From NCBI GenBank assembly GCA_963730225.1, contig CAVSQX010000002.1, positions 372,001-436,000 of the forward strand: a stretch of 64,000 nucleotides of DNA. Reading direction: 5' to 3'. The DNA is from CAVSQX01 sp963730225 (lineage in GTDB: Bacteria; Planctomycetota; Phycisphaerae; Tepidisphaerales; Tepidisphaeraceae). Shown here piece after piece: positions 29,601-44,600 of the stretch. Position 1 is the stretch's first letter. Each line of letters starts with the position of its first letter. The translations under genes were made by a program, and so were the position numbers. The notes beneath the pieces were generated by a model. The model was given only the letters and a program-made list of their open reading frames with translations. It made no database searches and was not told the origin of the DNA.

Positions 29601-32600
29601 AGGCATAGATGCCGTTGTAGTTGTCGTAAATGACGTTGCTGCGGGCCTCGGCGCCGTTAACGAGAGTGATACCCGCGCTACTGGTGCTGGCCGTCTGTTT
29701 GAAGATGGTGTTTCCCACCGCCAGTGCGCCGCTTTCCGCGTCGATGCCATACGTTGTGTTGCTGAAGATCGTGTTGCCCGAGACCGTGGCGGCGCCCGAG
29801 GCGTAGATGCCGGTGCCGTTGGCGTCGACGGTGTTTCCGCTGATGGTGGTGGCATAGCCGCCGTCCACCTGAATTTCGATGCCGTAGCTCGGATTGTTGA
29901 AAATGATATTGTTGCTGATGACGTTGTTCAGACAGTTGAGGAACACGATGCCGATGCCTCCCGAGCCGGTGTCGTGGATCGTGTTGCCCGTCACCAGCCA
30001 GCCGGTCTGGCTGTTGTTGGAAATTCCGTACTGAGAATTGTTGTAGATCAGATCGTTGGAAATGGTGATGCTGCTGTCGACAGTCGTATAAGTGGCCATT
30101 GACGCCGGCGAAAGCGCCGGTCATGGCCAGATGATCCAGCGTGATATTGCTGGCGTTCTGCAAGTCAAAGACATAATCACCGGAGGAACCATTGTTCGCG
30201 ATTGAGGACGGAATGTCGCTGGGAGTGCCTTCGATGGTCAGGCCGCTGTTGACGGAAGTCAGGACGATGTTCTCCGACAGATGTTAATGTGCCGGAATCG
30301 ACGAAGATGGTTGCTCCGACGCCGGGATGATAGGCGTTGAGCACGGCCAGGATGCTGGACAACGGCGTCGCCGGGGATCTTGCCATCGTTGGCATCGCTT
30401 CCGCCGGCGGTGGTGAAGTAACCCCCGGTAGAATTGGGATTGACATAGTAAGAGTTGCCAGGGGAGCGATCAGGAACGGCCCCGCCGCCGCGCTGGTGGT
30501 GGCGGCGGTGTTGTTGGCCACCCACGCGGCATTGTCCAACGGGGCGGTGTCGCCGTTGGTTGCCGCCGTCGGTGTCCAGACGAAACTGCCGCGGCCTTCG
30601 CTGATCCAACGGTTGATATGGTTGCCACCGTGGCTCCACGATGTGCGCGTTGTTAGTGCGAAACGGCTGCACGTTGACGCTCTGGCTCGCCGGGTGCCAA
30701 CTGGGCAGTCTCCGGCGCTGATCTCAAACCCGCTGATAACGGGCCCGGGGAACGTGTCGGAAACCAATTGAAGCGAGATGCCCGATCCACCGCTGGCCGT
30801 CGTGGTAAAGCTGAGATACGTCGCCTTGGCGTTGGCTCCGGCAACCTTGTAGATGTCGTAATTGGCCATCACGGTCTGGCCCTGAAGCTGATGTCGAATA
30901 CGCGCGACCCGACCGCTCCGGCGTTGGGCTCCATGAAATCAAGGCGGATCGTGTACGTGCCGTTCTGGACGGGAATCTGGTACGCGAGGGTGCTTCCAAC
31001 TCCGATGGTGTATGCGTACGTCTGATAGACCGACTGCGGAGCCGGGTTGGTGACGCCGCTGGTATCGACGGCGCCGCCGATGTTCGAATAGCTCTGAGAT
31101 CCAACGGTGTATTCCGACCCATTCCATTCGCCCGTCGCCGACCCACCGACGTTCACTTCGGTCAGCGTTTGCGAGGCGAGCAGGCCGGTGCTCATCCATT
31201 GGATCGTGTATGGTGTTCCGGCCTGCAATTTTGCCAGGCTGGTGGGCGAGAGCACCTGCAACGTCACCGGCGACGATGCGGCGGCGGCGGACGTATTGCC
31301 GTCGTATCCGAGATTGATCCGATTACCGTTGGGCACCGTTTCGTTCAGCAGATCGGTGGACGGATAGGCGGCGTCGATCGTTGGGGAAGTGGATTGGACG
31401 TGGAAATTGTCGTCGCTGCCGTGATCGACACCGCCGCTGTAACCCAGAATTCCGTCCGTGCCGGCGGGGTTCACAAACTGCGGATCGGTCCAGATGCTGT
31501 GGCTGTCGTTGCCGGTTTCTAGAGTCCAGTTCCCGACGTTGTTGATTGTGATGCCTCCGACCGCGCCGATGGCGCCGCTGCCGGAGACATAGACATCGTT
31601 GTAATCGGCCTCGAAGGCGGGGAAGCTGTTGGCGTCGATGGAATAACCGAGTCCCGAGCCAACTTCGATGATGTTGTTGTATACGCCAAACGGAGGGAGC
31701 GTGCTGGCAGGGCCGGGGGCGGTCAAGGTAATGCCTGACGCCGGTGGGTTGGTAGATGGTGTTGTTGATCAGATAATAGCGATCCAGGGCTGGTGGTATC
31801 AAATCCACCGGAGCCGTTGGCGTAGATGAGATTGTTGGAAATGGTGGTCGCCCCGCCGTTGTTGCCCCCCTGGATGCCGTAGGTTCCATTGGAATATACG
31901 TCGTTACCGCTGACGGTGGTGCCGTTGGAGAAGAGGATGCCCTCATTCTTGTTGTCGTAAACACGATTGCCCGTCCACGTGCCGCCGTTGGCGTAGACGC
32001 CCACATAGTTATTGAAGACGACGTTGTTCTGGACTTGTCCGTCGCCTTGGATTCCGTACTGGCCAACGTTGGTTTGACCGGAGACAGTGTTGCCGGTGAT
32101 CAGCGCGGTGGTGTCGCCGTTGGTAATGCCGCACCCGCCGTTGGCCGTGATGGTGTTATTGCTGACGGTTGTGAGCATGGCAGAGTTGGCGCTGCTGATA
32201 TCGATACCGTCGTTGGTGTTGGCGAGCATCTGGTTGTTGGTAACGGTACCGCCGTAGGTAAATGACATTTATGCCGCCCTGTCCGTTGTCGGCGATGAGG
32301 TTGCCGGTGATGAGCGGGGTATTGTTGGCGTTCATGTAAAGGCCGTATCCGCCATTGTTGCCGATGCTGGTGTTACTGAGCGTGAAGTTGTCGGCCAGGT
32401 TGTTTCCCGCGAAGGTAAATGCCGTGGCTGGAGTTGCTCCAGATCGTGCAGTTGGTGAGGGTGTCGTTGGTACTATCCGTGCCGGAGGTATCAATCAGCG
32501 CATCCACGCCGCCGGTAAGTGTGAGGTTCTCGATGGTGACGTTGCTGGCCCCGTCGAGCTGGAAGTCGGCGGAGCTACCTGTGGTGTTGCCGCGGTTGAG

Positions 32601-35600
32601 AATCGCCAGCCCGCCGCCGGCGAAGTGATTGGCAATCTGCGTCGGCGAAAGAGCCGTCGTGTAGAGCGCGGCCTCCTCCACTTGCCCTTGGAAAAAGTAG
32701 ATGGATCCGCCACTGGAGCCCAGATAGCTGGAACTGCGGGTGATATTCTGCGGGGCCGGCAGCGTGCCGGAACCGATCGCGATGCCGTTGCGGTAAACGA
32801 TGGTGGCTCCGCTGCTGGATACGGTGACGGCCATGTCGCTCCAGGAGTAGAACGGCAAACCGCCACTGACGGTGAACGAAGTGCTGTTTTCGCTGATCAC
32901 CAGGTTATTGGTGAAGACGGATTTAGTCATGGAGATTTCGTCGGAAGTTCCTGAGCCGATGTCGAAAAGCACCTCGTTGTTGTTGGTAGAATAGGCGTCA
33001 ACCCACGCCTCGAAGGTGAATCCGCCGGAGAGATTGTTGAGGTTACCGGCAAGCTTGATGTCCTGGCTGGTCCCGTTGAGATAAACCGCCGAGGGCGACA
33101 CGGCTCCAAATCCGATGGCCGTTTGATTCAACGCCGGCGAACCTATGTACGTTGCATTGTTGCCGTTGCCGCTGGAGTCGACTGCTGTGGTGCCGGACGC
33201 GTCGTTCATTTGATAGTAATCCAGCGGCGAATCGGCTTCGACGGTGGAAGCATAGCGCGCCGCCGAACTGGTAGCGCCCGGACCGGTGATAATGATCCCG
33301 CTCTGGGCGGCGGTGAGCAGGATATTGGAGGAGACATTGTAGGTGCCGCTGTCGACGATGATCTTGTCCCCGGGATTGAGCGTGTAACTGCCTAGAACCG
33401 ATTGAATGTCGGCCTTGGGCGTGGCGGGAGTGAGGCCGTTGTTGGCATCGTTGCCGGGGGCCGAACAGATATCGCCCGCTTCCACCGAGCCGTCGTTCAC
33501 GTAATAAATGCCGGCGGTCTGCACAATGCTGAATGTGCTGTCGCTGGTGTCCGACGATGAGGAACTGCCCGTTTCGGTCACGCGGATGAGATAATTGGTT
33601 CCCGACGCGATCGTGGACGGGATCGTCCACGCGTAGCTGCCCGTGTCGGTCAGGCCGGTCACGATGTTGGTGACGGTCGAATTTTGCAGCAGGTCAATCT
33701 TGACCGTTTGCGTGCCAGCTTGGCCGATCTGGTTGTCATGCCACACAATATTGAACGCTTGCTTGGTGGCCCAGTTGTCGCCGCCGTTGGGATGAATCAC
33801 CAGCACATACGTGCTGGGGCTGATCGAGGCCTGGGCGGTGTCTCCGTAGGCGCCCTGGTTCACGAACGATCCGTTGGGCGTGGGTTCGAGATTGAACGCA
33901 TCGCCCGGCGCACCGCGGTCGATCGCCGGGGAATTGGCCGCGTCGTCGGTCAGCGTCGGGGCCGGCGCAGTCTGCGGCAAACCGGTGACGCCGTTGAGAA
34001 CCGGCGCCAGCGACCCGCCATGATAACTTCCGTTGATGCTTTGCACGTGGAAATCAAAAGTGCTTGCATTCACAAACAGCGGGTCGGCCGAGATGCTGTC
34101 CAGATCGTTGGCGCTGACGGATTGCCAGGCAAACAGGGTGCCCTGGCCGGCGTTTTGCCAGTCGCCGATTTGGCCCGAGCCGGTGGCATAGAGGTCGTTG
34201 TAATCGCTCGCCAGATAACTATCGGCGGTGGAATTGACGTTCAGGTCGTACCCGTTCTGCACCCAGATGATGTTGTCGCGGATCGGGATCGTTGTGCCGC
34301 CGCTGTTGGTGGCGTAGGACTCAATTCGGATGCCATCGCCGGTCGGTTGATAGATCGTGTTATTGATGAAAGTCGGCGACAATTGGCCGAATTGGATGTC
34401 AATCCCGCCGCTGGTGTTGTTGTAAATCAGATTGTTGTCAATCGTTGTAGTGGTGGCCGAGGAGGCTTGAATGCCCCAGGCGTTGCCGTAAATGACATTG
34501 CCGAGCGCGCTCTCGGGTCCGCCGTCCATGGAGATGCCGGCGACCGTGTTGCCGTAGACCAGGTTGTTGCTGGCGGAGACGGGCTGGCCCACCAGGTTAA
34601 TTCCGATCCGATTGTTGTATGAAACGTTGCCACTGCCGGACGCCCCATAATCCAGTTCGATGCCGACGTGCGCGCCGGAGAAGCCATACGTGTTGTCGTG
34701 TGACGTATTGCTGGTGACGGTGGCCGTGCCCGTGGCCAGAATCCCGTCGGTCGAATTGCTGTACGCGATGTTCCCCATCACCGAGACATTGTTTGCGTCA
34801 ATTCCGTAGTTGCTGTCGTACGTTGTGTTGCCGCTGACAACGCCGGTGGAACTTCCCTGGACGTAGATGTCGGCCCAGTAATTGTCGTGGGATACGTTGT
34901 TGCTGATGGTGACTGAATCCCCGTTCACAACGATGCCGCCATTGGAGCTGGATTGATCGCTTTGGCCGTAGACGGTGTTTCCACTGATGGTCGCCCCGTT
35001 GTTCCCCGTGCCCAGGGAGATGCCGATGTAGTAATTGTTGTCGACCTGGTTGTTTTCGATCTTCAATCCGGTGCTGCCAGCGCCATTGGAAACGTTGATG
35101 CCGATACTCGCGCCGGTAATGCCCAGATATTCCAGGGTCACGTTGCTTGCGCCCTGGATATCAAACACGTAACTTCCGCCGGCGGTGTTGTTGCGGTTGA
35201 TGACGGTGGAGCCGCCCGCACCGGTGAATCCTTCGATGGTCAGACCGGAATTGACCGCCGACAGCACGATGTTGCCGGCAATGTTGTAGGTGCCATTGTC
35301 GACCAGAATCGTGTCGTTGGCCCCCAGCGTGTACGTCTGAAGCAACGCGGCAATGGTGGCCATTGGCGTGGCGGGTGAAAGCCCGTCGTTGGCATCGTTT
35401 CCGGCGGCGGTGGTGTAGTCGCCGGCGACGACGGTGCCGTCGTTGATGTAGAACGTCGTGACCGGCGCCTTGATCGTGAACGCCGACGCGCTGATCGCCA
35501 CCGCCGACGGCGAGCCTGTTCGCGTCACTCGAATGTAATAATTCGACGCCGGTGTCGTGTTTGACGGGATCGCCCAGGCGAAAGTTCCGCTGTCGGCCGC

Positions 35601-38600
35601 GCCGGTGACGATGTTGCTCACCACCGCAGCCGTCTGCGGCGTTGATCCTTCCAGCAGATCGATGTTAACTGTGCTTGACGTATCTTCGCTCCGCCACTTG
35701 ATGATGTAGCTCTGCCCCGCCAGCGCCGATTCGCCGCCGTTAGGTGTCAGAAGGATCACGTACGGAATCGGGCTTTCCGATGCCTGGGCGGTGTCGCCGA
35801 ATGCGCCGAGGTTGATGAATCCGCCGTTGGGAGCGGGCTCCAGCGAGAAGGCCGCCGCCGGATCGCCGCGGTCGATCGCCGGCGATTCGCCGGCGTCGGC
35901 GGTCAGCGTCGCCGTCAGCGCCACCGGCAGACCGGTGGAAGCGTCCGGCGCCAACGCTCCGCCGTGGAAGCTGCCGGCGGTGCTCTGGTCATGGAAGTCG
36001 TCGTCCAATCCGTGATCGGTGCCGCTGGTGTAGCCGAGCAGCCCGTCCGCCCCGGCCATGTTCACAAGCAGTGGAACGGCCACAAGGCTGTCGGCATCGG
36101 TCCCGGTAACGGCGCGGAAGCTGCTGAGGTTGGAGAGAGTGACGCTGCCCCATTGGCCCAGCGTCCCCGAGCCGCTGGTGTAGAAAAGATTGTAATCGCT
36201 GGAAAAACCGGCTTCGGATGTGCCGTCGATGTTGATGTCATATCCGCCGGATGCCGTGTCCCAGAGAATGTTGTTGCGCACGGACAGGGAGGTGGTGCCT
36301 TGCGTGACCGCCAGAACGTCGCCGGCGGTTTGGTAGATCGTGTTGCTGAGAATCGAAATCGAACTGCTGCCGTAAATCGAGATTCCCGCGGTGGTGTTCG
36401 CATAGATGAGATTATTCTGAATCGTCTCCGTGTTGCTGCTGTTGACCCGAATTCCAATGCCATTGGAGTAGATGACGTTATCGACGAGGTTGGAAATCGC
36501 CTCTTCCACGATCCCATACACCGAATTATCAAAGATGCGGTTATTGCTGACCGTGCCCGCTTCCAACCCGTACAATCCGGCGACATTTCCCCAGATGACG
36601 TTGTTGCTGCATGGGTTATTTCCGTCGAGTTCAATTCCAATGCCCGATGAGTTGCCGTTGCCGACGCTTTGTCCGTAGACGGTGTTGCCGTAGATCGCCT
36701 CGCTGCCGAAGGCGACGTTGATGCCGATGAGTGAATTGTTGTGGAAAATATTTCCCTGCCCGGCCGACAGATTCGAGTTGCCGATGATCGTCTGTCCCCC
36801 GCCGCCGTTGCTGACGTAAAGCCCGGTCTGATTTCCCGAGGCTTCGCTGTTGGTCACGGTCGCCGAGCCGGAGTTGACCAGATCGATTCCATCACTGCCG
36901 TTGTTGTCGGCAGTGGCGTGAGTGAGGCTGCTGAAGTTTCCACCCACGTAGATTCCGTCGGCTGAGTTGTTGTCCGCGGTGATCGTGCTCAGTGTCGTTC
37001 CACCGCCGCCGATGAAGATGCCATCGCCGGAATTGAAGCTGGCGGTGATGTGATCCAGCGCTGCGCCGGTGGAATTGCTTTCGATGCGAATCCCGCCCGC
37101 CGACCCGCCGGTCGCGCTGATCGACGACAACGTCAGGCTCAGGCTTCCGTTCAGCGCCCAGATTCCGTATTCCCCGCCGACAAACGACAGGTTGGTAATC
37201 GTGACGAAGTTGGCATCGTTCACGTCGATGATGCCGTCGTTGGTATATCCCAGGGCGGTGATGGTGGCCGCCGTGCCGTTGTTGGTCGGGCCGTGCACGG
37301 TTGCGCCTGGGCCCGTGCCCACGCCCTGTAGACTTGAAAATACAGCCGGCGCGAACGCATTGTACGAACCGTTGTCGACGAAAATCGTGTCGCTGGAATT
37401 GAGCGCGTACGTTCGCATCAGCGTCGTGAGCATCGGCAGCGGCGAAGCGGGCGTCATGCCCGTGTTGCGGTTGCTGCCGACCGCCGTTGTGTACTGATCG
37501 CCCGTGGTCGAGCCGTCGTTGACGTAGAAATTCGTTCCGCTGGGCGGGATGGCGAATGTCTCGGTGCTGCGATCGTAAACCGCCGCATTGTTCACCAGCG
37601 AAACCTGAATTCGCAGCCCCAACGTGTTGGCGCTCAGCCCGCTGTTGGCGGGTATCCAGGTGAATGAACCGCTATCCGTGACGGAAGCCGCGATGTTCAG
37701 CAGGAACGTCGGCACGCCACTGATATCCTGGTACAGATCGATCCGCACCGACGATCCGCCCGTGTTGTCGATCGTCTCCCACGAAATCGTGTGCGGTGAA
37801 TTGAGGCTCCAATTGACGTACAGGTCGGGCGATTGAAGCTGAATCTTCTGGTCTGCCGGCGTCGCCACCGAAGCAGGCGTGTTCCCGTAGGCGCCCATGT
37901 CGGTGGCGACGGTGTCGGGAAGCACGTACAGAAATGCATGATCGAGATAGCTGTCGTCGGTGGTGCCCGTCTCGCGCAGATTCTGGAAGCGATAGGTCAC
38001 GCTGCGCGCTCCCACGGGAATGTGCAAACTGCCGCTGACCAGCTCCCAGCGCGTTGAACTGTTGGTCGCAAACAGCGTCGTCGGCGACCCGATCGTGTTG
38101 TTGCTGCCGTCGAGGAACGTGATGATCAATTCGCCCTGGTCCGGCACGGTTTCGCTGGCCGAGCGAATGCGCCCGCCGACGCTGATGTTCAAATTCTGGG
38201 CATCGAGCTGCGCCGTGGTGTAACCGGCGGCGGTGAGACTGATGGTCTGCTGGGCGAATCCGGAAGCGACCGAGCCGGCGAAGAAATAGCTGCTTCCGTC
38301 GAACGCCGCCGGACTGCTCGACTGCGTCGTCCCGCCGACGTTGACCGTCCAGCCGGTCACGCCCAATTCAAACGAGGGATTGGTAATCAGATTCTGGTAC
38401 GAAGTCGGCAGCGCCAGGTCCGAAGCCGGATCACCCGTGGCCACGGTCGGACTGGTGTAACGCAGCCCGCCGGCGGCCGGGAAGACACGCAGATCGCCCA
38501 GCGATGCATCGACAAACTGCGGCTTGCCCTCGCTTGCGCTGATCGCGGCCGTGCCGATCGAATGCAAATCGAACTGGTTCAGCGCCTGCTGCCAATCGAG

Positions 38601-41600
38601 AATGTCGTGGAAATCGGCCAGGTAATGCACGATCAGCCCGCTGCCGCTGGTGAACAGATCGTTGTAATCGCTGAAGAACCCGACCCGGCTGTTGTCGGCG
38701 ATGTACAGATCGTAATCCGCCTCGGCCCACATCACGTTGTTGAGAATCTCGACGTCGTACGAACCACTGTCGACCATGATGTTGGTCGAGTTCAAAGCGA
38801 AGAACGAGTTGTCGAGAATCTCGACGTTGTCGGCGCCGGCGGTTTCGAGATTGGTCGCCACGTTGTTGTCGAACACGTTGTGATCGATCAACTGCCCGCT
38901 CTGAACGATCAGCGCCTCGTCGTTGCGTTCAATGAGGTCGTATTGAACCGTACCGCTGAAATCAACGCCGACGGTGTTATCGAAGATCAGATTCGCCGAG
39001 CTGAGCGATGTGCCACCCAGCACGCCCGAACCGCTCACGCCGATGATGTTGGAGCCGATCTCCTGCCCCTGCATCAGGCCGGTGAGATTCACTCCGACGC
39101 CGTTGTTGAAGATCAGATTCGGCAGCGCGCCGCCGAGAAATCCCAGGCCCGTGTTGCTGTTGGCCAGCGGATCGACCACGCCGGTTTTGTTGGCGAAGAT
39201 GGTGTTGGAGTTCACCGGCGCGCTGGCCGAAAGCGTCAAGCCGACGTTCGCGTTGTGAATCAGGTTGTAGCTGATCGAGCCCGTGAATGCAGCGGAAATC
39301 GTCACCCCGCCGACACCGGCGCCGCTGATGTTGTTGGCGCTGACGGTTCCCTGCGAGATGGCGTTCAGCGCGAGCGCGGCCAGGCGGTTGTCGGCAATCA
39401 GCAGACCGGTCGACGCCCCGCTGATGGTGATGCCAGTCCCTTCGATGATGTTGTCCTCGGCGGTCAGGCCGGTGGTGGTCCCGCTGACAGTGAGCCCGGC
39501 CAGCGAATTGTGCAGAAGCAACATCGACGACGTGCCGGCCAGTGACAGCGCCCCGGCATCGCCGATGGCAACCTGCGCGGGAGTTCCGCCGGAAATGTAA
39601 ATCAACTCATCGCCGCTGCCGCCGTTGACAGTCAGCCCGGCGGTAATTTCCAGGCCCGACAGCGTGATGTTGGAAACGCTGTTCAGCGCCGCCGCCGTGT
39701 TGACGATCGTCGGCGCCCCCGGCGAGCCGAAGATCAGCACGCCGTTGTCGGCCGACGTCGCGGTGAAACCCGCCTGCGTGCCGCTGTCCACGAGAATCAC
39801 CGTGCCCGCCGTCAGCGCCAGATTCAGCGCAGCCTGAATGGAATTCAGCGGCGTCGACGGACTCAGCCCGTTGTTCGACGCCGACCCGGCCGCGGTGGTG
39901 TAGGAATCCGTAACACTCAGACCGTCGTTCACGTAAACGGTCTTGGTGATATCCAGCGTGTCGCCGATCACATCCACCTGCGACGATCCGGAGGAATTGT
40001 CTCCCCAGGCGACGAACGGATGGCCCGAGCCGTCGACGGCCAAAGCCAGGCCGACGGTGCTGCTCAAAGCGGTCGAGCGATGCAGAATTCCATCGAACGC
40101 CGCATCGCCGGGAAGCTGCCGGGAGAATTTTCCGCCGGCCAAGCGCGTGGCGTAAATTGCGGCAGCCTGATTCGGCGCGATCGTCAGGCGATTCTCGATC
40201 CAGACCAGATCGAGCGATGAACCGTTGGCCGAGAGAACCGGATTGCTCGCCGCCCCGCGCGAGATTTGATTCGTGCCGGCGCTGGTGGGCGTGTCGATGG
40301 CGACGTTGGCCCACGCCGAAGATCCACCGACCGCGGCAACGATGTTCGTCGTGCCGCCGAGCACCGCGGCCCAGGCGGCGTAGATCGAGCCGCCTTCGTA
40401 CGCCACCGTCGGCATGCTGGAGGAATTGGTTCCGCTGATGCCGGTGCCGCTCGCCGAGCCGTTCACCGCCGCCCATGTTGAACCGCTGTACTGCGAAAGA
40501 TAAATCGAATTGCCGGCCGATGTGCCGGCCTGAGTCCAGGCAACGGCGACATGCGTTCCATCGGTGGCGACGGCGAAGGATGCAACATTCGACGTCGAAG
40601 CGGAGACGCCGTTGCCGCTGTCGGAAGCGGTTCCAAGTGAAACCCACGCGCTTCCGTTGAATTGGCGAACGTAAACATTCGTGTGGCCGCCCGAGGAATC
40701 GAGCCACGCCACCACCGGGGCCGCGGTCGTGTTGACGACCTGCGCGTTGTCGGCGTGGCCGGTGGCGGAAACCGAAGTTCCCAGCGAAACCCATCCACCC
40801 GCGCCGCCGTTGGCGGTGGGGCTGTACTGGGCTGCGTAGATGTCGCTCGACGATCCGTTCACTTCCGTCCAGACGACAATCGGATTTCCGGAAGCATCGA
40901 CCGTGATGCTGGGGCGAAGGCTGGGAACCGTGCTGTTGCTGATTCCGCCGGCGTGGGCGCTGCCGGCCAGTTCCTGCCAGGAGCCGCTGGAATACCTGGC
41001 GACATAAATCTCGTAGACGCCGGTTCGGTTGTCCGCCCACGCGACGATTTCGGCCGAAGACGCGCCCGACCCGGTGGCGACGATGCTGGGATTGATCGCC
41101 GTCGCGGGGCTGTTGCTAAGCCCTCCACCGCTGGCCGAGCCGGCCAGTTCCACCCACTGTCCCGTTTCCGCCGGCGCGGTGGGTAGCGTCGCGGCGGAAG
41201 CAGCCGGCGCCTGGGGGAATTCACCCAGGTACAAAGACGGCGCGACAAAATCGGATGCGCTCGTGCCGGCATCGCCCGGATGCAGAGTCACATCGCTCGT
41301 GGCCGATCCAGTGTTGACGGTATTGCCGGCGCCGGTCAGATACGTGACGGCGTTTCCGGTCTGGGCGTTGATGGTGTCGTGCCCGCCGGGTGTGTAGATG
41401 TGGCTGGCGCCCGAGCCGGTGGTGATGACGTCCAATCCGCCGGTGGAGCCGACCAGAATGTTGTTCCCCGCGCCGCCGGTGATGGTGTCAGATGGGCCCG
41501 TCCCGCCGATTAATTGATTGTCCTGCGTGCTGTTGCCGGTGATCACATTCGATGCACCACCCCCCTGGATGTAATCGCTGCCGCTTCCGCCGATGAGCGT

Positions 41601-44600
41601 GTTGCCCGCCCCCTGCCCGAAGATGGCGACGGGTCCGGTGAATGCGCTGGCGTCGATGTGAGCGCCGCCAAAGATCGAGCCGGTCAGATTCGCCTGCGCG
41701 ATGCCCGTGAATGAAATTGTCGGCGCGCCGGTGCGGGTCAGCGTCGTGTTGGTGAGCGTTGCGGTGCTCAGGTTCGAGGCGGCGAGCGTGTTGGTGCCGC
41801 CGCCACCGGTGAGCGTCGCCGTGCCGTGCCAGTTGGAAACGTCAAACGTCGCATCGGCTCCGCCCGAGGTAAGCAGCGCGTTGGAGATTCCGTTGAGGGC
41901 AAAGTCCGCGCCGTCGGATCGCTGGAGTGAAGAATCGCTCAGCGTGAAGCTGGCGTTGTTGGTGGAGATGACCGTGTCCGTTCCACCGCCGCCGTTGATT
42001 TGAACGGGCAGTCCGGTCCAACCGCTGACGTTGAAATTGTTATTGCTGGTCCCGCCGGTGAGAGAGACGGTGCTGATGTTAGTAAACGTGGTGACGCCCG
42101 TGCCGGCGGTGACGTTGATGTTGGTGAGCGTTTGATCGGCGTTGGCGACGACGGCCAGCAGCGTGTTGCCCGAGCCGCCGTCAACGGTGTTGTTGCCGGT
42201 TCCGACGACGATGAAGTCGTTCCCGCCGCCACCGGTGATCGTGGAATTGCCGGTGGTGGCGTTGATGATGTCCTGCCCCGCGCCGACGGAAACATTGCCA
42301 CCGCCGGTATCGACAAAGATTTTGTTGTCCCCGTCGCCGGCGGTAATGGTTTCGGTCCCGGTGCCGGAGCTGATGAGATTCTTTCCTGCCCCGACGGCGA
42401 TGGTATCCGCGCCGCTCCCGGCGGTGACCTGGTTGTTCCCGTCGCCCAGCCCGATGAAATCCGTACCGCTGCCGCCGATGACCGTGTCATTGCCGTTGCT
42501 GCCGATGATGCTGTCGGTTCCGCTGCCGGCGGTGATGGAGTCGTTGCCCGTTCCCGCCGAGACGACATCCGTGCCGCTGCCCAGGGTGATCGCCTCCGGG
42601 GCGTAGTTGCCGGTGATGCTGTCGTTGCCGTTGCCGGCGGTGATGGTTTCGCCGGTGATGGTGGAGTTGGCCGCGGTGAGGTTGTTGAGATTCACGCGAT
42701 CATTCCCGTCGCCGGTGATGATCTGAATGAAATGCATTCCCCCGGCCTGCGTGACGGCCGGATCGATCGAAAATTCGTCGTTGCCGTTGGTTCCTTCCAG
42801 CACCAGCGTGTTGACGTTGGCGGCGGAAAGATCGGAAAGCGCGAAAAGCTGGTAATCGTTTACGCTGCTGTTGGTGGTGGTGAGGCGCAGATATTGCGGC
42901 TGGCCGGTCGTGGTGTTTTCCACAATCGACGCATCGACTTCCAGACCCGTGGTGGAACTGTTGGAATTCATCACCAGCGAAGTGCCCTGGATGCTGGCGA
43001 GATCGGTCAAGGTAGAGGTGCAGGGCGAATTGAAATCGGCAAGCGTCACAGTGCCGCTGGCCAGTTGCTTGGAGAACAGGCCGCCCAGCGCCGAAACGCT
43101 CAGTGAAACCGTCGCATCAATCTCGCCGCCCGGCATGATGGCGCATTCCAGGCCGTAGTTGTTGTCGAGGTATTCCAGCTCGTCGAGATAAACCTCGTTG
43201 TCGCCGGGGCCGTCGCCCTGGTAGTTCGCCGGGCCCTGGATGGTGCCGTCTTTGTTGTACGAGAGATCGTTGACGTGAGCGCCCATGATGCCGGTCAACG
43301 TCAGCGAGCCGGACAGCGACGCCGCCGAGAATCCCAAAATGTCAACCGACCCGCCGATGGTGACACCGCCCGAAAGCGAGATACCCGCCTGGTACTGATC
43401 GGAATCGTTGATGGCCAGGCCATCCAGCAGATCGGCGCCCTGCCCGGTGCCCAGCTTGTTGCCGGTGATGTACGTCCCTTCCAGGCCGCGCGTCGTCAGT
43501 TCGATGTCGATGTCCGCGAAAAGGCTGGCGCTGATGCTGGCCTGCAACGTCGCCGACACATCGGCGAATCCAAAATCGAGCAGCGGGAAGGAGATCTTCG
43601 GCGTCTGGTATGAAGCCCCGATGGAAACTTCGCCCGGATCAAATTCCACCAGCGTGACCGTCTTGCCGGTCAGAATGTCGATGATCGACGTCGCCGGGCT
43701 GTCGAGAATCGGCAGCTTCACGTAGAAATCATTTTCCAGCGTCTGCTGGAAGCTGGCGAACAAGCCGTAATTTGGGCTGGTCGGTGTCCCGTTCGGATTG
43801 CCCGCCGGTGGCACCCCGCCGAGCGGCCCACCGCTGTCCCCGCCGGAGGGCATCTGGCCCTGCGGGAAATAATTGGTCAAATCAACAAAGTCCCCGCCGC
43901 TGGGTATGTCGCTGATGGCCGTATCGATGCCCAACAGAAGCTTGAACCCGGGATTGTCAAGGTAATTGCCCAGAAGCTGGGCCGGGGTCATGTCAATGAC
44001 GGGAATGACATCGTTGAGCGTGTCCAGCACCGATTGCGGAATCGGATTGTCGGCCTGGATATCCTGCAGCACCGGGCCGATGATCTTGCTGACGAATTCG
44101 CCGAGGTCGAAATTCACCGCGCTAAATCCGTCGGTGATATCGGTGGAATTGTCCGGGCCGAACTCGAAGGGCTGGGCGCGGGATGGATTCCAGCTTGCGC
44201 TGAAGGTGGTGGTTGCGCCGGGGCCGTCGGAGCCGATGGTGAAACCGATCGGCAGATTCAAACTCGCCGAGCCCCCGATCGATGGAACGATGATGCTGGC
44301 GGCATCGGAGAGCATGTCCGAGCCGGTGATTTTTGAACCGTTGTCGCCTGGCGGATCGAGGTTAATCTGCAAGTTGACGCCGGCCATGGCGGTGCCGTTG
44401 GAAATGCCGTAATTCAGCGGGCCGAACATCCCGCCGATTTGGTTGAAGTTGCCGGTGACGTTGGCGCTGAGACTCACCGCCGGATCGGCCGGGTTGCTGT
44501 TCCCGACAATGTAGAATCCGTCGGCGGCGTCGTAGCCGAATTCGAGATCGGTGTCGAACGTGACATTCACGCCGACGTTGCCGTTGATCGAGAAAAATCC

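Noticed and set aside
33000..42700. Short regularly recurring DNA words in the giant gene that could suggest a CRISPR array
   Set aside because: The words vary, follow the reading frame and encode beta-helix or RTX-type repeats; there are no uniform spacers and no cas genes.
41320..42720. RTX toxin
   Set aside because: Only the glycine repeats resemble RTX proteins. There is no toxin domain, acyltransferase or type I secretion operon; the repeats belong to a surface mosaic protein.
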